Positions 33,601 through 51,262 of a DNA stretch of 64,000 nucleotides are shown in pieces. The notes beneath the pieces were generated by a model, which saw only the letters and a list, made by a program, of their open reading frames with translations, made no database searches and was not told where the DNA came from. This DNA comes from Scleropages formosus (Eukaryota > Chordata > Actinopteri > Osteoglossiformes > Osteoglossidae): assembly GCF_900964775.1 (NCBI RefSeq), contig NC_041820.1, positions 16,604,501 through 16,668,500 on the forward strand, read 5' to 3'. The position numbers and the translations under genes were made by a program. How positions within the stretch are numbered: the stretch's first letter is position 1; every line of letters starts with the position of its first letter.

Positions 33601-36600
33601 ATCAGAGCCGTGCTGCTGCTACCACCCCTTGACGTGACAGCAGAGCCCTCCTCTTTCTGCAGGCCTGGCTCCTGCCGACCTTTACCCTGCAGCCACAATG
33701 AGGTAGAAGAGTCGTACACCCCCAAGGGGTTGACTGCAGAGGGGACCTGGGGGGTGTCAGCACTGCCCTCCTCCTCCAGGCACTGAGGAACAGGAATGAA
33801 ACGGACGGCAGTCAAGTTTGGCCCTGATCCACGGGAGCCAGTCACCACCGACAGGTCCACAGTGTTCAGCAACTGCTGGCAACTCCGCGAGAAGTAACGC
33901 TCTGACGTCCTGTCCCCTCGCTTCTTCTCTGAGGTCTTGGTATCGGTCCAGGTCACGGCCTGGGTCGCGGGGTCTAGTCCCAAAGAGGAATTTCCCTTGC
34001 GCTTGTACCTGTTTGAAAATCACACAGAGCAAAGTGAGAGTAGGCCCAGAGCAAGGGGCCCTCAGCAACTACCCTAACCCTCTGTGCCCAGGGCATTCGC
34101 AGAACAGCCTCTCCACTAATTTCTGCTGACAAAAAGTGTCCAGCACTACAAAGTCAAAGAGGAGATATGAGCCCTGCTCTCTGCAACTAACACCAGAAGC
34201 TCGACTGTTGGTGAAAAATACTTTGCAAACAAGATGGAGGGAGGACTGCAAGGCACTGAGGGATCCTGCACTCCGCTGTCATAAGGTGTGCAGACATCCA
34301 TCGTCCAATCAGCACACACTGATGGTTTCCCACAAGTACGACCTTGGAATAAATACGATTTTGCCTGGACTGTGGCCAGTGGTCCCCCTGCAGCTTCTAC
34401 ACTGAACCGACAGAAAGAACAGCCTGCTCCGTCACAGTCAGCTGATGCGAAAAGACATAAGCACTGTCAACCTGCTGCTAGGGATCAGATCTTTCATGCA
34501 GAAATGTCTCTACTGTTCCTCTGTGGGAGGACATCACCCAAACCAAGCAGAATGTGGGGGTTTATCATTATCTTTTATGTAGCGGGTATCTTTGTGCAAC
34601 AAAACAAAGGCCAATGGACCCTGGCAAAGGGAGCACAAAGGCAATGGTGGGAGATGAGAGGATGCCTCTGATGCTCAGAAGATGGTTGAAAATGCCTGTT
34701 TCATTGGCCAAATGCCAATGACCAGTTAAGCATAAACTGAAATGTTTAACAAAACATGGAACAATTTATGGAGTCTTTCAGTTGCGCAGTTAGGGTTGCA
34801 GTCAACACAGGGGTTACCTGGGGATGTCTCCTCGGTACAGTGACTTGTACTCCCAGTTAGCAGAATCAGCCTTCTTATCGATGCAGAACGGGCGGTCCGT
34901 GGGGGCAGTTAGGTCATCGAGCCAGATGAAGGAACCCTGGGTTGAAACTTTTTCTTCACGGCTGCACAAGGGACCCAAGGCACACAGACCTCTTCAGCAC
35001 AATCACATAAAACACATTTATACGCCATTCAGTCCAGTTTCTCAATCAAGAGACCAGCAGGTCTTTAGGTTCATCCAAGAGCTGTAATGCACCTTCAAAG
35101 CACCATCTTTCTACTCCCACATATTTATTGTCGTTTCATGCGGTTTCTATACCGTTTTAAACACTCTAAGTGCTACAGTTTCCTAATAATAAGAAATGTT
35201 TTTTTCATTACAGATGAATATACAATCTGATTACACCTTAATGGGTTAAAAAAATAATATGTGGCCCATACACAGCATAGTATAACCCTCAAAGAAGATA
35301 TACCACAGAGAAAGTATCAGTTCCAATGAAGTAAAGTACGAAGGTCCTGAGAGGGTGGTTAACAGGCCAGATACCCCAAAGAGCCATACAGGGGGAGGAC
35401 CAGGCATTACATGTCCTTCCATCTGAAGGCCCTTTCCATCCAGTGTTGCGGAAGCACAGTCATTAACTCCCGCAGCGCACTTGAAGAGCTAAAGACTGTC
35501 AGCGTAGTTGGCGGCAGGGATGAAAATCACACTAAGAGAGGAGGGAAGCAGACAGGCTGCAGCTGTAGTCCCCCCCTCTCACCTGCACTGACACACACTG
35601 GAGACCGTATCAGACCACTCCTCTGTCCTCTTCTTGAAGAACTACCTGCAGACTCCTCACCCAACAGAACAGCACATCTAATGTCATATCATGTTAATCA
35701 GAAATGCTGAAGTCTCCACGGCAAGCCTTGAATATTTGAAGCAAGAGAACATGTCTAGTGGAAAGTACACTGTGGTATCTTACAGGGAGATCACAGTCTT
35801 CCCAGAGGCTCCTCCTACCTTGCAGTGTCAGCTTCCTGTTTGACGAGATCACTAGGATACACGGTGTCTGACTCAGAGCCGCTGCCCTCCGCATGCTCCC
35901 CATGCTTTGTCTTGTGCTTTTTGTGCTTCTTCTTCTTTTCCTTCTTTCTCCTTTTCTTATGACTGTAGTCATTCTCCTCGTCCTCTTTTAGCTTTTTTAA
36001 AGTGGGAACACTGCAAGAGAATTAGGCACATCTGTGTAAAATTGTAAAGCACTTACGGCCAAGGCTTGGGGGACAGATGGGAAGAAACTCACAACTGCTT
36101 CAAATTGTGGTGAAAAAGTAACAGTGGAGATTCCTAATCTGTACTAGACAGATTGGAGCTGGTGTGAATTCCAGCCTGAAGATTTACAAGCCCTTCAACT
36201 GGACAGGGCAAGAAGGACAAGCAAGACATATCAAACCCCAAATAACCCATTTTTACCCTGTCTCTGAGTCCTCTTGTCTCTCAGGCAAAATCCTGTCCTG
36301 GACATGCTGGTGGATAGTAAGGGCATCATCTGAGCAGAAACTCCTATTGCTCAGCCAGTCCAGCTCTGCAGGCAGGAAGAAGAACAGCAAATCAATTGCA
36401 ATTAGCTCTCGAGGCCTTTTAAGTCACAGATTTATCAGACCGGGGGACAGCTGTTCTGAAACACACAGCAGTTTATGTCCATTCACAACTGCAGCAGGAT
36501 CCAAGAAGCTGTCAGATGAAGTACATTAACTGTTTTCATTCTGAAATGGACCAAAATCAACATGATTCATTACCATAAAGCTGCCTACTGTAAAGGCTGT

Positions 36601-36965
36601 GGTCATTTCTCACTGCTATCCCAACACGCACATTTATTTCAACATTTCCAAACCTGCTGATCAGTGAAGCTGTATGTTTGGATGTCGGGCACCAGGTCCA
36701 TTATAAAATGCAGTCATTATGCTGTACTTTGATTATATGCTGCACACCAGCTGAAACAAGTGAATAAGGTTCTGTGAAGCAACAGGGTGGTACAGAAGTT
36801 AAAGAATCACACAGGTTGCAGGTTCACACACAGGCTTGAGCCATACTGCGCTCCACATCTCTGGCGTAGACTGCTGAGTCTATAAAAACATTTCTATTTT
36901 AGACATTTTGACACAAGTAAAACCGCTGAGGAAGTTACAGAACTCTGTATCACTGCAATTTCTAC

Positions 36966-36998
<33 letters not shown>

Positions 36999-37938
36999 AG
37001 TATGAAAAGACAAAATTGTAAATTATTCTAGATAAATCACCAGTAACTGAACCTGTTCATAGATATGATTTAAAAATAAAAAAAAAAATTGCTATCTTTA
37101 TTTTTCCACACTTGTTGCTATTCAGATGATAGATATTAAAGCTGATATTTGAAGTTTAAATAAAGGCCCTTTAAATAATAATAAAGAACATGATGAATAA
37201 ATAATAAAGAATATTGTTTCAGTAGTTTAGTAAGAAGGCAGGATCATTTGGGAGAATCCAAGCATCACATGTTCTGTGTACTACAGATATTCATATATAA
37301 TATACCTAATTATATGGTTCATATATTTTTATACTTTTACTATTATTTTTTAATGATGTAGGGTGTCATAGTTTACCAAAACCCAGGTGCCTACTTCTAT
37401 AACAACCTTCAACTGCTCAGGTTCTTGACATCTGAGTCAGATAGCGCGCGCGCGAACGCGCACGCGCAGAGAGACAGACAGACAGACACACAGCTACACT
37501 GTTTCACAGTAATACATACTGATTCACACCACCCAGTGAGTACACAGGCGCGGGTACACTGTTTTACACCAACACACGTTACAGACACAGGAGAGAGAGC
37601 GCTACAGCACTTTCAATGACAGTATCTCTACACTGCAGCTCATTAGTAGCGAACCCCTGGAGCCCCTGAACTTCAAACAGTCATTATTATAACGACACTT
37701 TTTATCGCGGAAAACAAAACCCGAGTCAGATGATTCGTCCTCGCCTCGAAGTGAATTGACCTGCACGTGTGCACTTGACTTAAACTTCCTTCAAAACGTC
37801 GTTCAACAAAAAAAAAAAAAAAAAGCAGAGTACGTGGCTACACAGCTTTCTCTATGTAGCCACCGAGCACAGACCTTTGGCTTTTTCGCTGGCTGAGCTC
37901 GTTGCTGAAACACTCGAAAAAGCTGGAAAAAGCGCCAT
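27648..37938 (-). CDS. nrde2: NRDE-2, necessary for RNA interference domain-containing protein
   Basis: NRDE2 is a nuclear HAT-repeat protein that binds the exosome helicase MTR4 and limits nuclear RNA decay. Fourteen exons give 1143 aa (human 1164): 37875-37938, 36257-36365, 35819-36010, 34818-34961, 33516-34008, 33000-33405, 31526-31659, 30277-30400, 29917-30092, 29440-29829, 28358-29217, 28102-28243, 27861-27932 and 27648-27773. Recognised segments in order: MALFPAF start, ELDWLSNRSFC, a Lys-rich stretch in exon 3, WEYKSLYRGDIPRYKRK, VEDFNRRLRENP at the NRDE-2 domain, FLHPNNAELWRAYLLF, FLQQCHFLRQAGHSEKAI, VEFFEPFWDSGEPR, an acidic run before DKTWPKWRIWL, HLEWLLGNLEEARKV, and the end LPMEEVDILLED. 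The start is set by the MALFPAF match. The exon 1 donor (GTCTGT) and exon 10 donor (GTTGGT) are weak. Confidence 0.96.
32645..32830 (-). repeat. SINE family B, inverted, in nrde2 intron 6
   Basis: The reverse complement ends in the tail AAATGAATGAATGTAATGTA. It also contains the GTACTTACCCTGAATTGCTC block shared with the other copies. Confidence 0.7.
36969..36996 (+). repeat. Poly(A) tract in nrde2 intron 1
   Basis: Twenty-eight A in a row, with no recognisable retroposon body attached. Confidence 0.9.
37444..37469 (+). repeat. Alternating GC purine-pyrimidine tract
   Basis: Two runs of CG/CA alternation (GCGCGCGCGAACGCGCACGC) followed by GACA repeats, 400 bases inside nrde2 intron 1. Such alternation favours left-handed DNA. 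Confidence 0.7.
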
Positions 37939-37979
37939 CCTTTGCTCCGGGTCTCCACCTGTAAACAGTCGCAGCAATT

Positions 37980-37987
37980 TGACGTCA
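37980..37987 (-). promoter_or_regulatory. Full palindromic CRE in the nrde2 promoter
   Basis: TGACGTCA, the complete CREB/ATF palindrome, lies 42 bases before the nrde2 start codon, so it is in the 5'UTR or core promoter. No TATA box is seen. Confidence 0.5.
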
Positions 37988-38139
37988 CTCGAAATCGACG
38001 GAGAGACATCCGGTTGTCTGTAGATACTAAAAATGCTAGCTCTGACATCGTAAATGTGCTTCTGTAAAATGACTTTTCACTGCAAAAACAAAAAAAAAAA
38101 AAAAACCATGCATCATGTTTTTTTGTAAATGTCATGTAC

Positions 38140-40220
38140 TGAATGAATCTGCTTATCTTTTAGCTTAGGGACTGCAAATTTATCGGCTCTTTCTCTGACC
38201 ACGCACTCCTTATTAGGCAGGAGGAGGAAGAAGTAACATTATGATCGTGTGCTCTAGTTAGTAAGCACGCTACAGCTGCGTAACGGTTATTATGATTTCG
38301 TATTCTTGCTCCTTTCTACACACGGCATGCAGTTCTTTTGTATTTCTGTTTGCAGTTAATCATTTTGCAGATTCGCACTTCCCGAAAATTCATATTTACA
38401 GCCGCAGAGAAAGAGTTTAAAATAGACGCACGATCTATTTCTACTCTAGGGGTAAGGCAGTGTAAATAGATATTAAGTATAATAACATGTGTACTTATGC
38501 TTTAGTAGTTTGCTGCTGAAAGTACAAATACGGAATTTGTATCGCATAAAAGTACACATGTATACCCACGCCAATTAACTAATTTACGTGTATTTATTTA
38601 GAACGATACATAGAACACGGAGCTTCGAATTAATTCAGCAGTGAAATAATGCAGTGATCATGCTGATGTCAGGTTTAGCGACAATTCTTAAAAACCTGTT
38701 TCTGAAAGTGCGTATATGTGTCATCCAGACAAAGCACACAGAAAATACTTGTTAAAACTTGGTTTTATTTATTGCACGTTCGGAGTTTGAGAAAACCTTC
38801 AGAAAATCTTGCACCGGGCAATTCGGCGATGAAGTTATTAAATGTAAATGATTAATGAAACAATTTATGGAGTCTCTTCTCTCAGTTGTGTCGGTTTAAA
38901 TTCCACCACCGTAGGGAAGCAGTTCCGTGTTCACTTGAGTGACCAATCCTGTCATCGCACTTCTCGTCCCAGCACGTTCATTTTATTTAACTTTACAAAA
39001 CCGAAAATATGTATATTCTTTAAATCTTCAGAATTAGCCTAGTAAAATGCGTGCCGTTATATCTTTCTGCACTTATGAAACGCGCACACAATAAGCCAAT
39101 TACATAATAACGATGTACGTTGTAGTAGCATTCAGCTACTACACTTCCATAAACTACCACCGCTTGACGCATTGCGGGTCTAACGTAGCCAATCACAGAA
39201 TCCAATACACAGAGCGAAATATTGCGGGTTTGTACTAACCAATCAGATACGACGTCACAAAAAATATGGCATATCTCCAGCGTCAACAAAGAAAGTAGCT
39301 CCGAATTTTGTGGAGTATCCCTCCGCAGAAATAAAGTAGTGCTCGCTAGAATTCATTGATGTTTGATGAACAGAATGAAGGATGGGTTTTTCTGGACTGA
39401 TAAGATATCAGCTCCTGAGTACTGCAGTTACTTAAGATATAGCCATTTTTAATGAATTTCAATAGTGGGAGATGGCCATAAACTTAAGTGTATACGTTTT
39501 AAAGATGTGATTTTATCTACAAAAGGTGAAAATACTTTTTCATGGTACCCTGAAACAATATTAAACACTTTAATTCGAATGATACAATGTATAAGTTGTT
39601 CAAAATATTCATACATCTTTATTGTGCTTTAAGTTGTGTTATGGAAACTCTACCCATCAGAGCAATAGTTGCTTCCACTCATTTTTAAAAATATTTTGTT
39701 AAAACGTGATGTAACCATTATATAATTTTTGCAGTAGGAAATCAATCATGGAACCAGAATAGCTTTTTATTGATATTTACTAGAAAGAGAGTGTCACTTA
39801 TTGTCGCGAGTCAGCAGATATGCAGCTTGTGGAATGATTTTTAATAGCTTTGAAATACTTGTGATACTAGGATGTTCATGTTGTCATAAGTACAAACCAA
39901 AGTTTTGTGTTCCCTTCATAGCTTCATTTTAGAGAAACGAGATGAAAATCGGAATTTAAATTTGAATAAAATCTCATCCGTCGCCCTTTGAGTTTTATGC
40001 TTACAAGTGGACTTCTAAGTCTTATTCTGAAATTACTAAATCAGCAGTCTGAGAGTGATAATAAAAACATTTTTGGGAAACTTTAACCATAGCTCTTACC
40101 CAACAAAGTGTGTTTTTAAGGTTTTATTTACTAGTTCCATACTGCTACACTGCAAATTTTATTCAAGAGCTGACCGAACAAGCCGGTTACGAGGTCTGAT
40201 GGTTTGAATATGTGGGGTAA
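38140..40220. other. Intergenic region between divergent nrde2 and calm1
   Basis: About 2 kb of AT-rich DNA separates the two 5' ends. No ORF here looks coding. The one structured part is the duplicated CCAAT module at 39171-39258, listed separately. The rest (39300-40150) shows no repeat or gene that I can support. Confidence 0.55.
39171..39258 (+). promoter_or_regulatory. Duplicated ATTGCGGGT/CCAAT module with adjacent CRE
   Basis: ATTGCGGGT is followed after exactly nine bases by CCAATCA at 39171-39195, and again at 39221-39245. The two copies start 50 bases apart. A CRE (GACGTCAC) follows at 39251-39258. CCAAT boxes spaced like this with a CRE are typical of NF-Y/CREB promoters. It lies about 1.3 kb from both the calm1 and nrde2 start codons, so it could be a distal promoter for either or for an unseen transcript. 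Confidence 0.45.
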
Positions 40221-40227
40221 AAATGAC

Positions 40228-40590
40228 CACGCCCCTTTAGTGTGGTAGTGGGTGTGGCTTCGCGTGTTGCTGCGGGACAGTGAGGAAGTGAACCCGGTCT
40301 GCGCGGCGGAGGAATACACACAGGTATATAGACACGGGCTCTGGCGGACACACGCACGTACTCCAGCGAACGCGCACGGTTATATAGAAACGGGCTCCGG
40401 CGAACGCGCACGTTTATCTAGACACGGACTTCAGCGGACACGCGCAAGTGTATGGACACGGTCTGCGGCGGATACGCGCCCTCACATAGACGACGGACTG
40501 CGCGAGCTGCTCCTCCCCAGCCTTCGGTGCTCGGGTGTCCCCTGTCTGTAGTGTAGGTTTCTAAACTCCGCCCGTCCAGCGCCAGCAGAC
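40228..40590 (+). promoter_or_regulatory. calm1 CpG-rich promoter/5'UTR with imperfect tandem repeats
   Basis: A KLF/Sp1-like CCACGCCC (40228) and GGGTGTGGC (40250) precede a GC-rich block. From about 40318 to 40505 four to five imperfect units of 33-36 bases recur, each with a TATAGACACGGGCT-like start and a GGCGGACACGCGCACG-like end. Several units contain TATATAG, so each could resemble a TATA element. The block ends about 85 bases before the calm1 ATG and probably forms part of its leader. Confidence 0.6.
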
Positions 40591-45711
<5,121 letters not shown>

Positions 45712-46519
45712 AGCGCTCCTGAACTTTTTTTGCCCCTTAGGAAAAAAAAGTTTTACTTACCTCTTGCAAAAATGTTCATTTATCCGTATTATTTCTGTAT
45801 AGAAAATATAATTGAATGTTGAGAGAATCCTTCCCTCCTCTTATGGGAGGGGGGGGAAAAGCAAAAATATCTGCATGTAATGGTTAGTGGTTCTGTTCTG
45901 TCCCAAAAGCTCAGTCTAGCATTCAGTCTAAAAGGAAATATACCTGTACTACTGCTCACTACCAGAAAGCACTTGAGGAACTCCTCCCAGTTCCATCTGC
46001 TTGCAGCGTCTGGGCTGGCCATCTCCTTCTCTCCTTCTGTTCTTCATGCATGCAGCTTGAGGCTGGCGCACACTGGTAGATTGGGACAAGCTGGCGACGC
46101 TGGGCTGGTGCTGGTTGCGCTTGTGGCAGGGGAAGGTCAGGGAATGGGGAATTTTTGGCTCCTGAAGGTTGGGAACTTCACCGGGACCTGGCCATGTGCT
46201 GAAACCATAGTAGATCAATGTACGTAGAAAAGAACTTGATCATTGAAAACCATTTTAGAGAATGCCAGGAATCTGGGTGTGGGATTAACTTTTCCTTGTG
46301 CATTGCACTAGGGTGGGTGGGCGAAGGTGTGTGAAATGTGACTTTCACAACGAGGAAATTTTTCTTCTGGCAAGGGAACATTGTTGACTCGCGTGGATTT
46401 GATCTTGTGTATCTACCGTGCATAGGATATCAGCACAAGTCTTTAAGGCTGTTCATCTGATTTCAGTTTACGTCCATTCCAAGTTGTACATGCTAGTCTT
46501 TTAATTTTTTTTTTTTTCC

Positions 46520-46525
46520 AATAAA
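46520..46525 (+). terminator. calm1 poly(A) signal AATAAA
   Basis: It follows a T-rich run at 46505-46518 and ends an 810-base 3'UTR. A TG-rich GTGGTGTTCTTGTTAATG follows, as expected of a cleavage region. Confidence 0.8.
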
Positions 46526-47574
46526 AGACCATGAACTGAAACGGTGGTGTTCTTGTTAATGACCTACAGCTGACACCAGGTGGAGGAGGGTGTTGGATGC
46601 GGAGTGATTCATCTCCTCTTGTTCCATACTATCTTGTATCCATTCCTGGTTTCTTTTGCAGCTATTAGTACGTACAAGTTGCGGAAAGAGGTGGCTAGCG
46701 TGTCCGAGCGTGCGGTGGTGTCGGCAGAACTCTTTTCAGAGTGGTATTGGAGGACGGTTGCCTTGGGTGATCAGCTGGTTGCCAAGCAACACCCGCAGCG
46801 AGGAGCTGGGTTATAGGGATGTGAAAAGGCACGTGGGAGGCTGGGGGGGGGGAACAGCTCTATATGTGGGTCTTCAGTTAAAATCTTAGCATTGATTTCT
46901 CTCCCTAGTGATCCAGACCTAGTTAACTTTCTTCTTCTGCATGCACTGTTATGTAATGAGATTATTAATAAAACCTGCCTTTGCATCTCTACAGAGAAAC
47001 TGGCAGTCCTCTCCACTGAGCCAGGTCAGCCTGGCTCATAGTTGTTCCCCAAGAAGGAGCCCACAATGGTGCCTCCTGCCAGCCAACCGCCAGGGAACTG
47101 GCACTGGGACAGTTATTCGGCCCTCTGTAAGCACAGGCATTGATTCTGTCAACAGAGTTGGAGAAGTTTGAGGGAATATCATTAGCATAAGGATGGGAGG
47201 AGCTTGGGACTATCAGCAGAGTGGTGGGAGGGGCTCCATGGCTGACAAAAGAATGGGGGGAGGAGGCGGGCTGGCGGAGGCTGAGCGGAAGGCAACTGCT
47301 GAGCGTACAAGCCGAGAAAGACAATACAACAGGAAGTTTATGCTACCGCAGGACACAGATGGAGTATTGGGAGAGGCTCTGGGCTTGTGTATCATCTGAA
47401 CAGTTAATGTCCTGAAAATGAATCAACTAAAAGAGTAGAGGATTGATCTGTGGGCAAAAGTGTGTCAATGAGAGTCTGTAGCCCTGGGGCCTACTTGGTT
47501 GGAAAAGGAAACCACTGTCAGACTGTTCAAGGCCATGTGCAGCAAGGTGAACATCAGGGGGAAAAACACTGTGC

Positions 47575-47715
47575 ACTGGAGGAATACACACAATCTGCAA
47601 TGGACTGGTATCCTGTCCAGAATGTATCCCCCAGCCTTGCATCCACTGCTTTCGGAATAGACTCCAGCTCACCGTGACTCTGCTCAGAACAAGCAATTCT
47701 TGAAATTAGATGGAA
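47575..47715 (+). repeat. SINE 3'-tail fragment
   Basis: Contains AATGGACTGGTATCCTGTCC, CCCCCAGCCTTGCATCC and CGGAATAGACTCCAGCTCAC, the diverged tail seen in many teleost SINEs. It is related to, but distinct from, family A. Confidence 0.6.
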
Positions 47716-47734
47716 TACATGCATTTGTTTAGCA

Positions 47735-48005
47735 GATTCTTTATTCCAAAAGAACTTCCAATGAATGTCAGCTAGTGTTACCAGGCTACTGTAAGTCACC
47801 TTGATGAATAAGGTATGGGCTGGAAACACTACATGGAACACACTATGGGTGAATCTGAACAGACTGTGGGAAGAAACTAGAGCACCCAGAGGAAAGCCAC
47901 AGGGAGAACCTGCTAGCTCCACACAGACTGAGCAGGGAGCAAACTTATGTCCTCTTGCACCACTTGCTGTGCCACCGAGCCCCCCACGTGTCCTACCATC
48001 CATGG
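47735..48005 (+). repeat. Ancient interspersed repeat common in ray-finned fishes
   Basis: The series TGTGGGAAGAAACTAGAGCA, CCCAGAGGAAAGCCACAGGG and CTCCACACAGACTGAGCAGG is a widespread fish repeat as I recall it. It lies between two SINE pieces. Confidence 0.5.
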
Positions 48006-48187
48006 AAACATAACTAATCACAAAACACTGTGCAGCACAACAAGCTCCACAACATTTCAAACTGACCATGTGTCAAAGCACTTGCTATCAGGTTTTAAAA
48101 TGTTCATGTAAACTTGTGTATTAACGTCTCCCAGAAGCATCTAAGGAATATGAGCCATTCCCAGGAGCCTTTGTGTTTGCCTTACAT

Positions 48188-48391
48188 GCCAGCTGGTAGC
48201 ATAGGGGTTAGCGCTGCTGCCTTTAGACCCAAAATTTGCAGGTTTGAGTCTAACTACCAGCTGCAGTACCCTTGAGCAAGGCACAAACCCTAAATTAACC
48301 AGTTGTGTAAATGGGTAAATAACCATGTAGCTTAACATTGTAAGTCACTTTTTCTCTAAAGTATCAGCTAAATGAATAAATGTAAATGTTC
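48188..48391 (+). repeat. tRNA-derived SINE, family B, near full length
   Basis: Head TGGTAGCATAGGGGTTAGCG (A box), GGTTTGAGTCT (B box), CCTTGAGCAAGGCACAAACC, then TGTAAATGGGTAAATAACC and the tail AAATGAATAAATGTAAAT, which matches LINE 3' tails of fish. This is the best family B copy in the window. Confidence 0.85.
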
Positions 48392-51193
48392 TCCATAAGC
48401 TTCAAAAAGCTCACACTAGAAGAACCTGCTCCTCACTGTTCAGAAAGAAAGCAGCTGGCTGCAAAGGTCTTTGCCAGAGCTACAAGCTTTTCCCACAAAC
48501 ACCTCCACCTAGGACATGTAGCAGCTCATGGACTCTACTTAAACAGCTTTAATTGGAGGAGAGAGAAGAGCAGAGCAGTAACAGCGACAGACTCCAGGAA
48601 GCCTTGGGATATGACTCCGGCCAGATGGCACCCCCCGCTCTTGCAGGAAACTGGAGAGCTGCTGTTAGTGATGCTGGGACCCAGTTGTGTCCTCAACCCT
48701 AAGGTGAACCCATGAGGGGGCCACTTGGATAGACAAAGAAGCCATTGTGGCCTTGACAAGAAGGTGCTAACAGGAGCTGTCTCCAGTGACGCTAATCCCT
48801 GAGGACAAAGACCTGCACATGTGCGGCAACTGGGGCGCGGGGCCTCCAACAAGGCCAGCCAAAGGCCTTCGTGAGCCTGAAGAGACAACGCTGTCAGCGA
48901 TCCAGGGTGGGAACTGACCTCGGATGAATGTGTCATATAAGGGTTCTGTGCTACAGTAACACGGGACACGTGACATGCCCTATGCTGGCGAGTGAAATAA
49001 TTTCAGTAATTTGTATTTAAAAATATTGACAAAAGACACACAACGCAGACCTTCCGAGAACTTCCTTTGCAACCCCAACCGAATGGATCTGGAGACACAT
49101 CATGTCACGTGTGCACATGGGATGCTGTGAAGGGGCTCTCTGGAGTCCGAACAGAGGCTGCAAAGATGAGTGCTGCTTCGCACAACAGCGGTGGGGTAGT
49201 GGGAGACCTCCATGCGGGAGCCCTTATCACTGACAGGCCCAACTCCTCAACCCCTAAAGATTTAGCTGGGTATTAACTTAAGCACTAAAGCGCTGAGTAG
49301 TGAGTACGTTTCTCAGCCACTGGAGAAAAGGAAATCTGTTATGTGGTTATTTTTATGTTGAATCAGATAAATACCAGCACCGAGACAGCCGGCGCTAAAG
49401 TGGCACAGGAAAAGCCGGTCATTAAAAACACAAGAGCATCCCAAGTGGAAAAGCACTTGAGAAAATATGCAAAAAACACAACATTCCAAAGGATGGTCCC
49501 AGTGAGAGCGCTGGGGCTTTAATGAGCTCTCAGTGAGCCACTAGACAGCTGGGGATCCTTTCTTATAAGATAACAAAGTAAACCTGAGAAACACCAACTG
49601 TCAGAGCAGATATTGCTGCATGGCAGGTGGCCATCAAGTCTGCTGCAGACATCAAAATAGCGGCTTTTGCCGAAAGGAAAGCCAGCGTGAAAAGCATGGT
49701 ACTTGAAAGGGTATTATTCTTCCACCCGATTCCGTGAGCACCCCGGGTGTGGCTTTCTTGGACTCGAAGCAGTCCAGCTCGCCGATGTCCCTTGCGTGAA
49801 GGACGCTGTGGGTGGCCATTAGCAGCGGTGCCCGAAGCTCCTACGCTGGGTTCACAGACACCGCGTCCCACGGGCGCCTGCTCATCGCAGAGCTGCGATG
49901 GACCTGGCCCAGCTTGATGGGCGTTACATAATGTGAGCAGCGGAGAACGGCGCCGCGCAGGAAAGGCCACCCTCGCATCCTGCTGCCGACCGCCGATGCA
50001 TTTTTAATGCCGGCGAGAAGCTTTTCCAGAAACCAATGACAGCGGAGGCAAACGCGTGGTCTGCGCTTGGCTTTCGAAGTAATTCCTTCCCTCTTATGTC
50101 ACAGCGACATACATTATACAGCGCCGCTGCTCTGTGGAGAGACCTTCGCGGGCGAGTGCGTGCACACGCCGCTGTTTATCAGCCAGGTCACACAAGCCAA
50201 CAGCGCAGTAACAGTGCTGCTCCCAGTCAGGCAGGACGTTTCCAGCATATTCAAACTGCACACAGGTCCATAGTAACATACTGTATAACTAATATAATAC
50301 AAAGTCACACTTCCAATAATCCTTTTGCTCCTGAAAAGCCGCACTTTGTCCATCAGTATCCCTTTTCTGCTGGATCAGTACATAATCCAAAACGCACGAG
50401 CTGCTGTTAACCACACCGGCATCGTATGCAGGATGCAGACTGTATTTAAAATAACGTGGTACTCCACGTTGCCAGCAGCTGTCGGCGTCCTTGCAAGGTG
50501 AAACGGCCTTCGCGCCGGCAACATTTTTTAGGAGCTTTCATAATACTGGGTCAGTAATACATTTCCAAAGTGCCCCCTTGCTGACGTTAATCATTAATTC
50601 AAAAGGGTTCGTAGACCCCCCTCCCCCGCCCAGACCCAACACTGCAATGCACCTTTCTCTGTAATACGCCATCTGTGCCGGTCCTGAAATGGGGGGGAGG
50701 GGGGCAGCGGCGCTGCAAATCATAACAGCTTGGACTCAGAGAACAGAAACAGCAGTAAGGCAAGTACGAGTGATAGTGCAGCCATGTCATACGCCACACT
50801 AAGTTCACCACTCTTTTGTTTCCTTGAACGCCAGGCTCAGAAAGTGACATACTGAATTGCATTCCACAAAATTAGATTCCTTAACAACACGGCTACGTGT
50901 TCGCAGGTTTCCGTTCAGTCCTCGCTCCTCATTAAGACAGTGAGCTTTAGTGGAGAGTGAAAACCGCTCTCCTTCTGGCCACCCTGTGGCACACCCACGC
51001 AGGATCTGGAGACGACACACTCCTCACTGTTCAGTCGGCGCCTCAGCCATCATCCCAGGAGACATACAGACAGGGGTCCTGTTCGTCTGAAACACAGCCA
51101 GCAGGATGAAGGCAGAACAAAAGCAAATCACCTGCTTTCCCCCACTTTGCCAGGGAAATGGGATGTGACAAAGAATCCTCTCCATCCACAACT

Positions 51194-51194
<1 letters not shown>

Positions 51195-51229
<35 letters not shown>
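51195..51229 (+). repeat. (CA)n microsatellite
   Basis: About 17 CA units followed by a short GA run. Confidence 0.95.
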
Positions 51230-51232
<3 letters not shown>

Positions 51233-51262
51233 AGAGAGAAAGAGCACACTCCAACTGGCTCT

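Larger units (their letters stand above)
46546..51262. other. Repeat-bearing intergenic region calm1-ttc7b (convergent)
   Basis: No gene is supported. The region holds several interspersed repeats (47575-48391), a G-rich/C-rich patch near 50620-50705 and a CA microsatellite at the right edge. Open frames of 100-170 codons here (47554-48069 and 48535-48969, minus strand) lack splice context and cross repeats. Confidence 0.55.

Noticed and set aside
40318-40505. CRISPR-like spacing of repeats
   Set aside because: Units are adjacent and imperfect with no unique spacers, and the DNA is vertebrate nuclear.
40318-40551. Repeat peptide ORF upstream of calm1
   Set aside because: It is translation of the promoter tandem repeats, and no conserved protein is implied.
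46178-46423. ORFs in the calm1 3'UTR
   Set aside because: They fall within the transcribed 3'UTR before the poly(A) signal and have no coding features.
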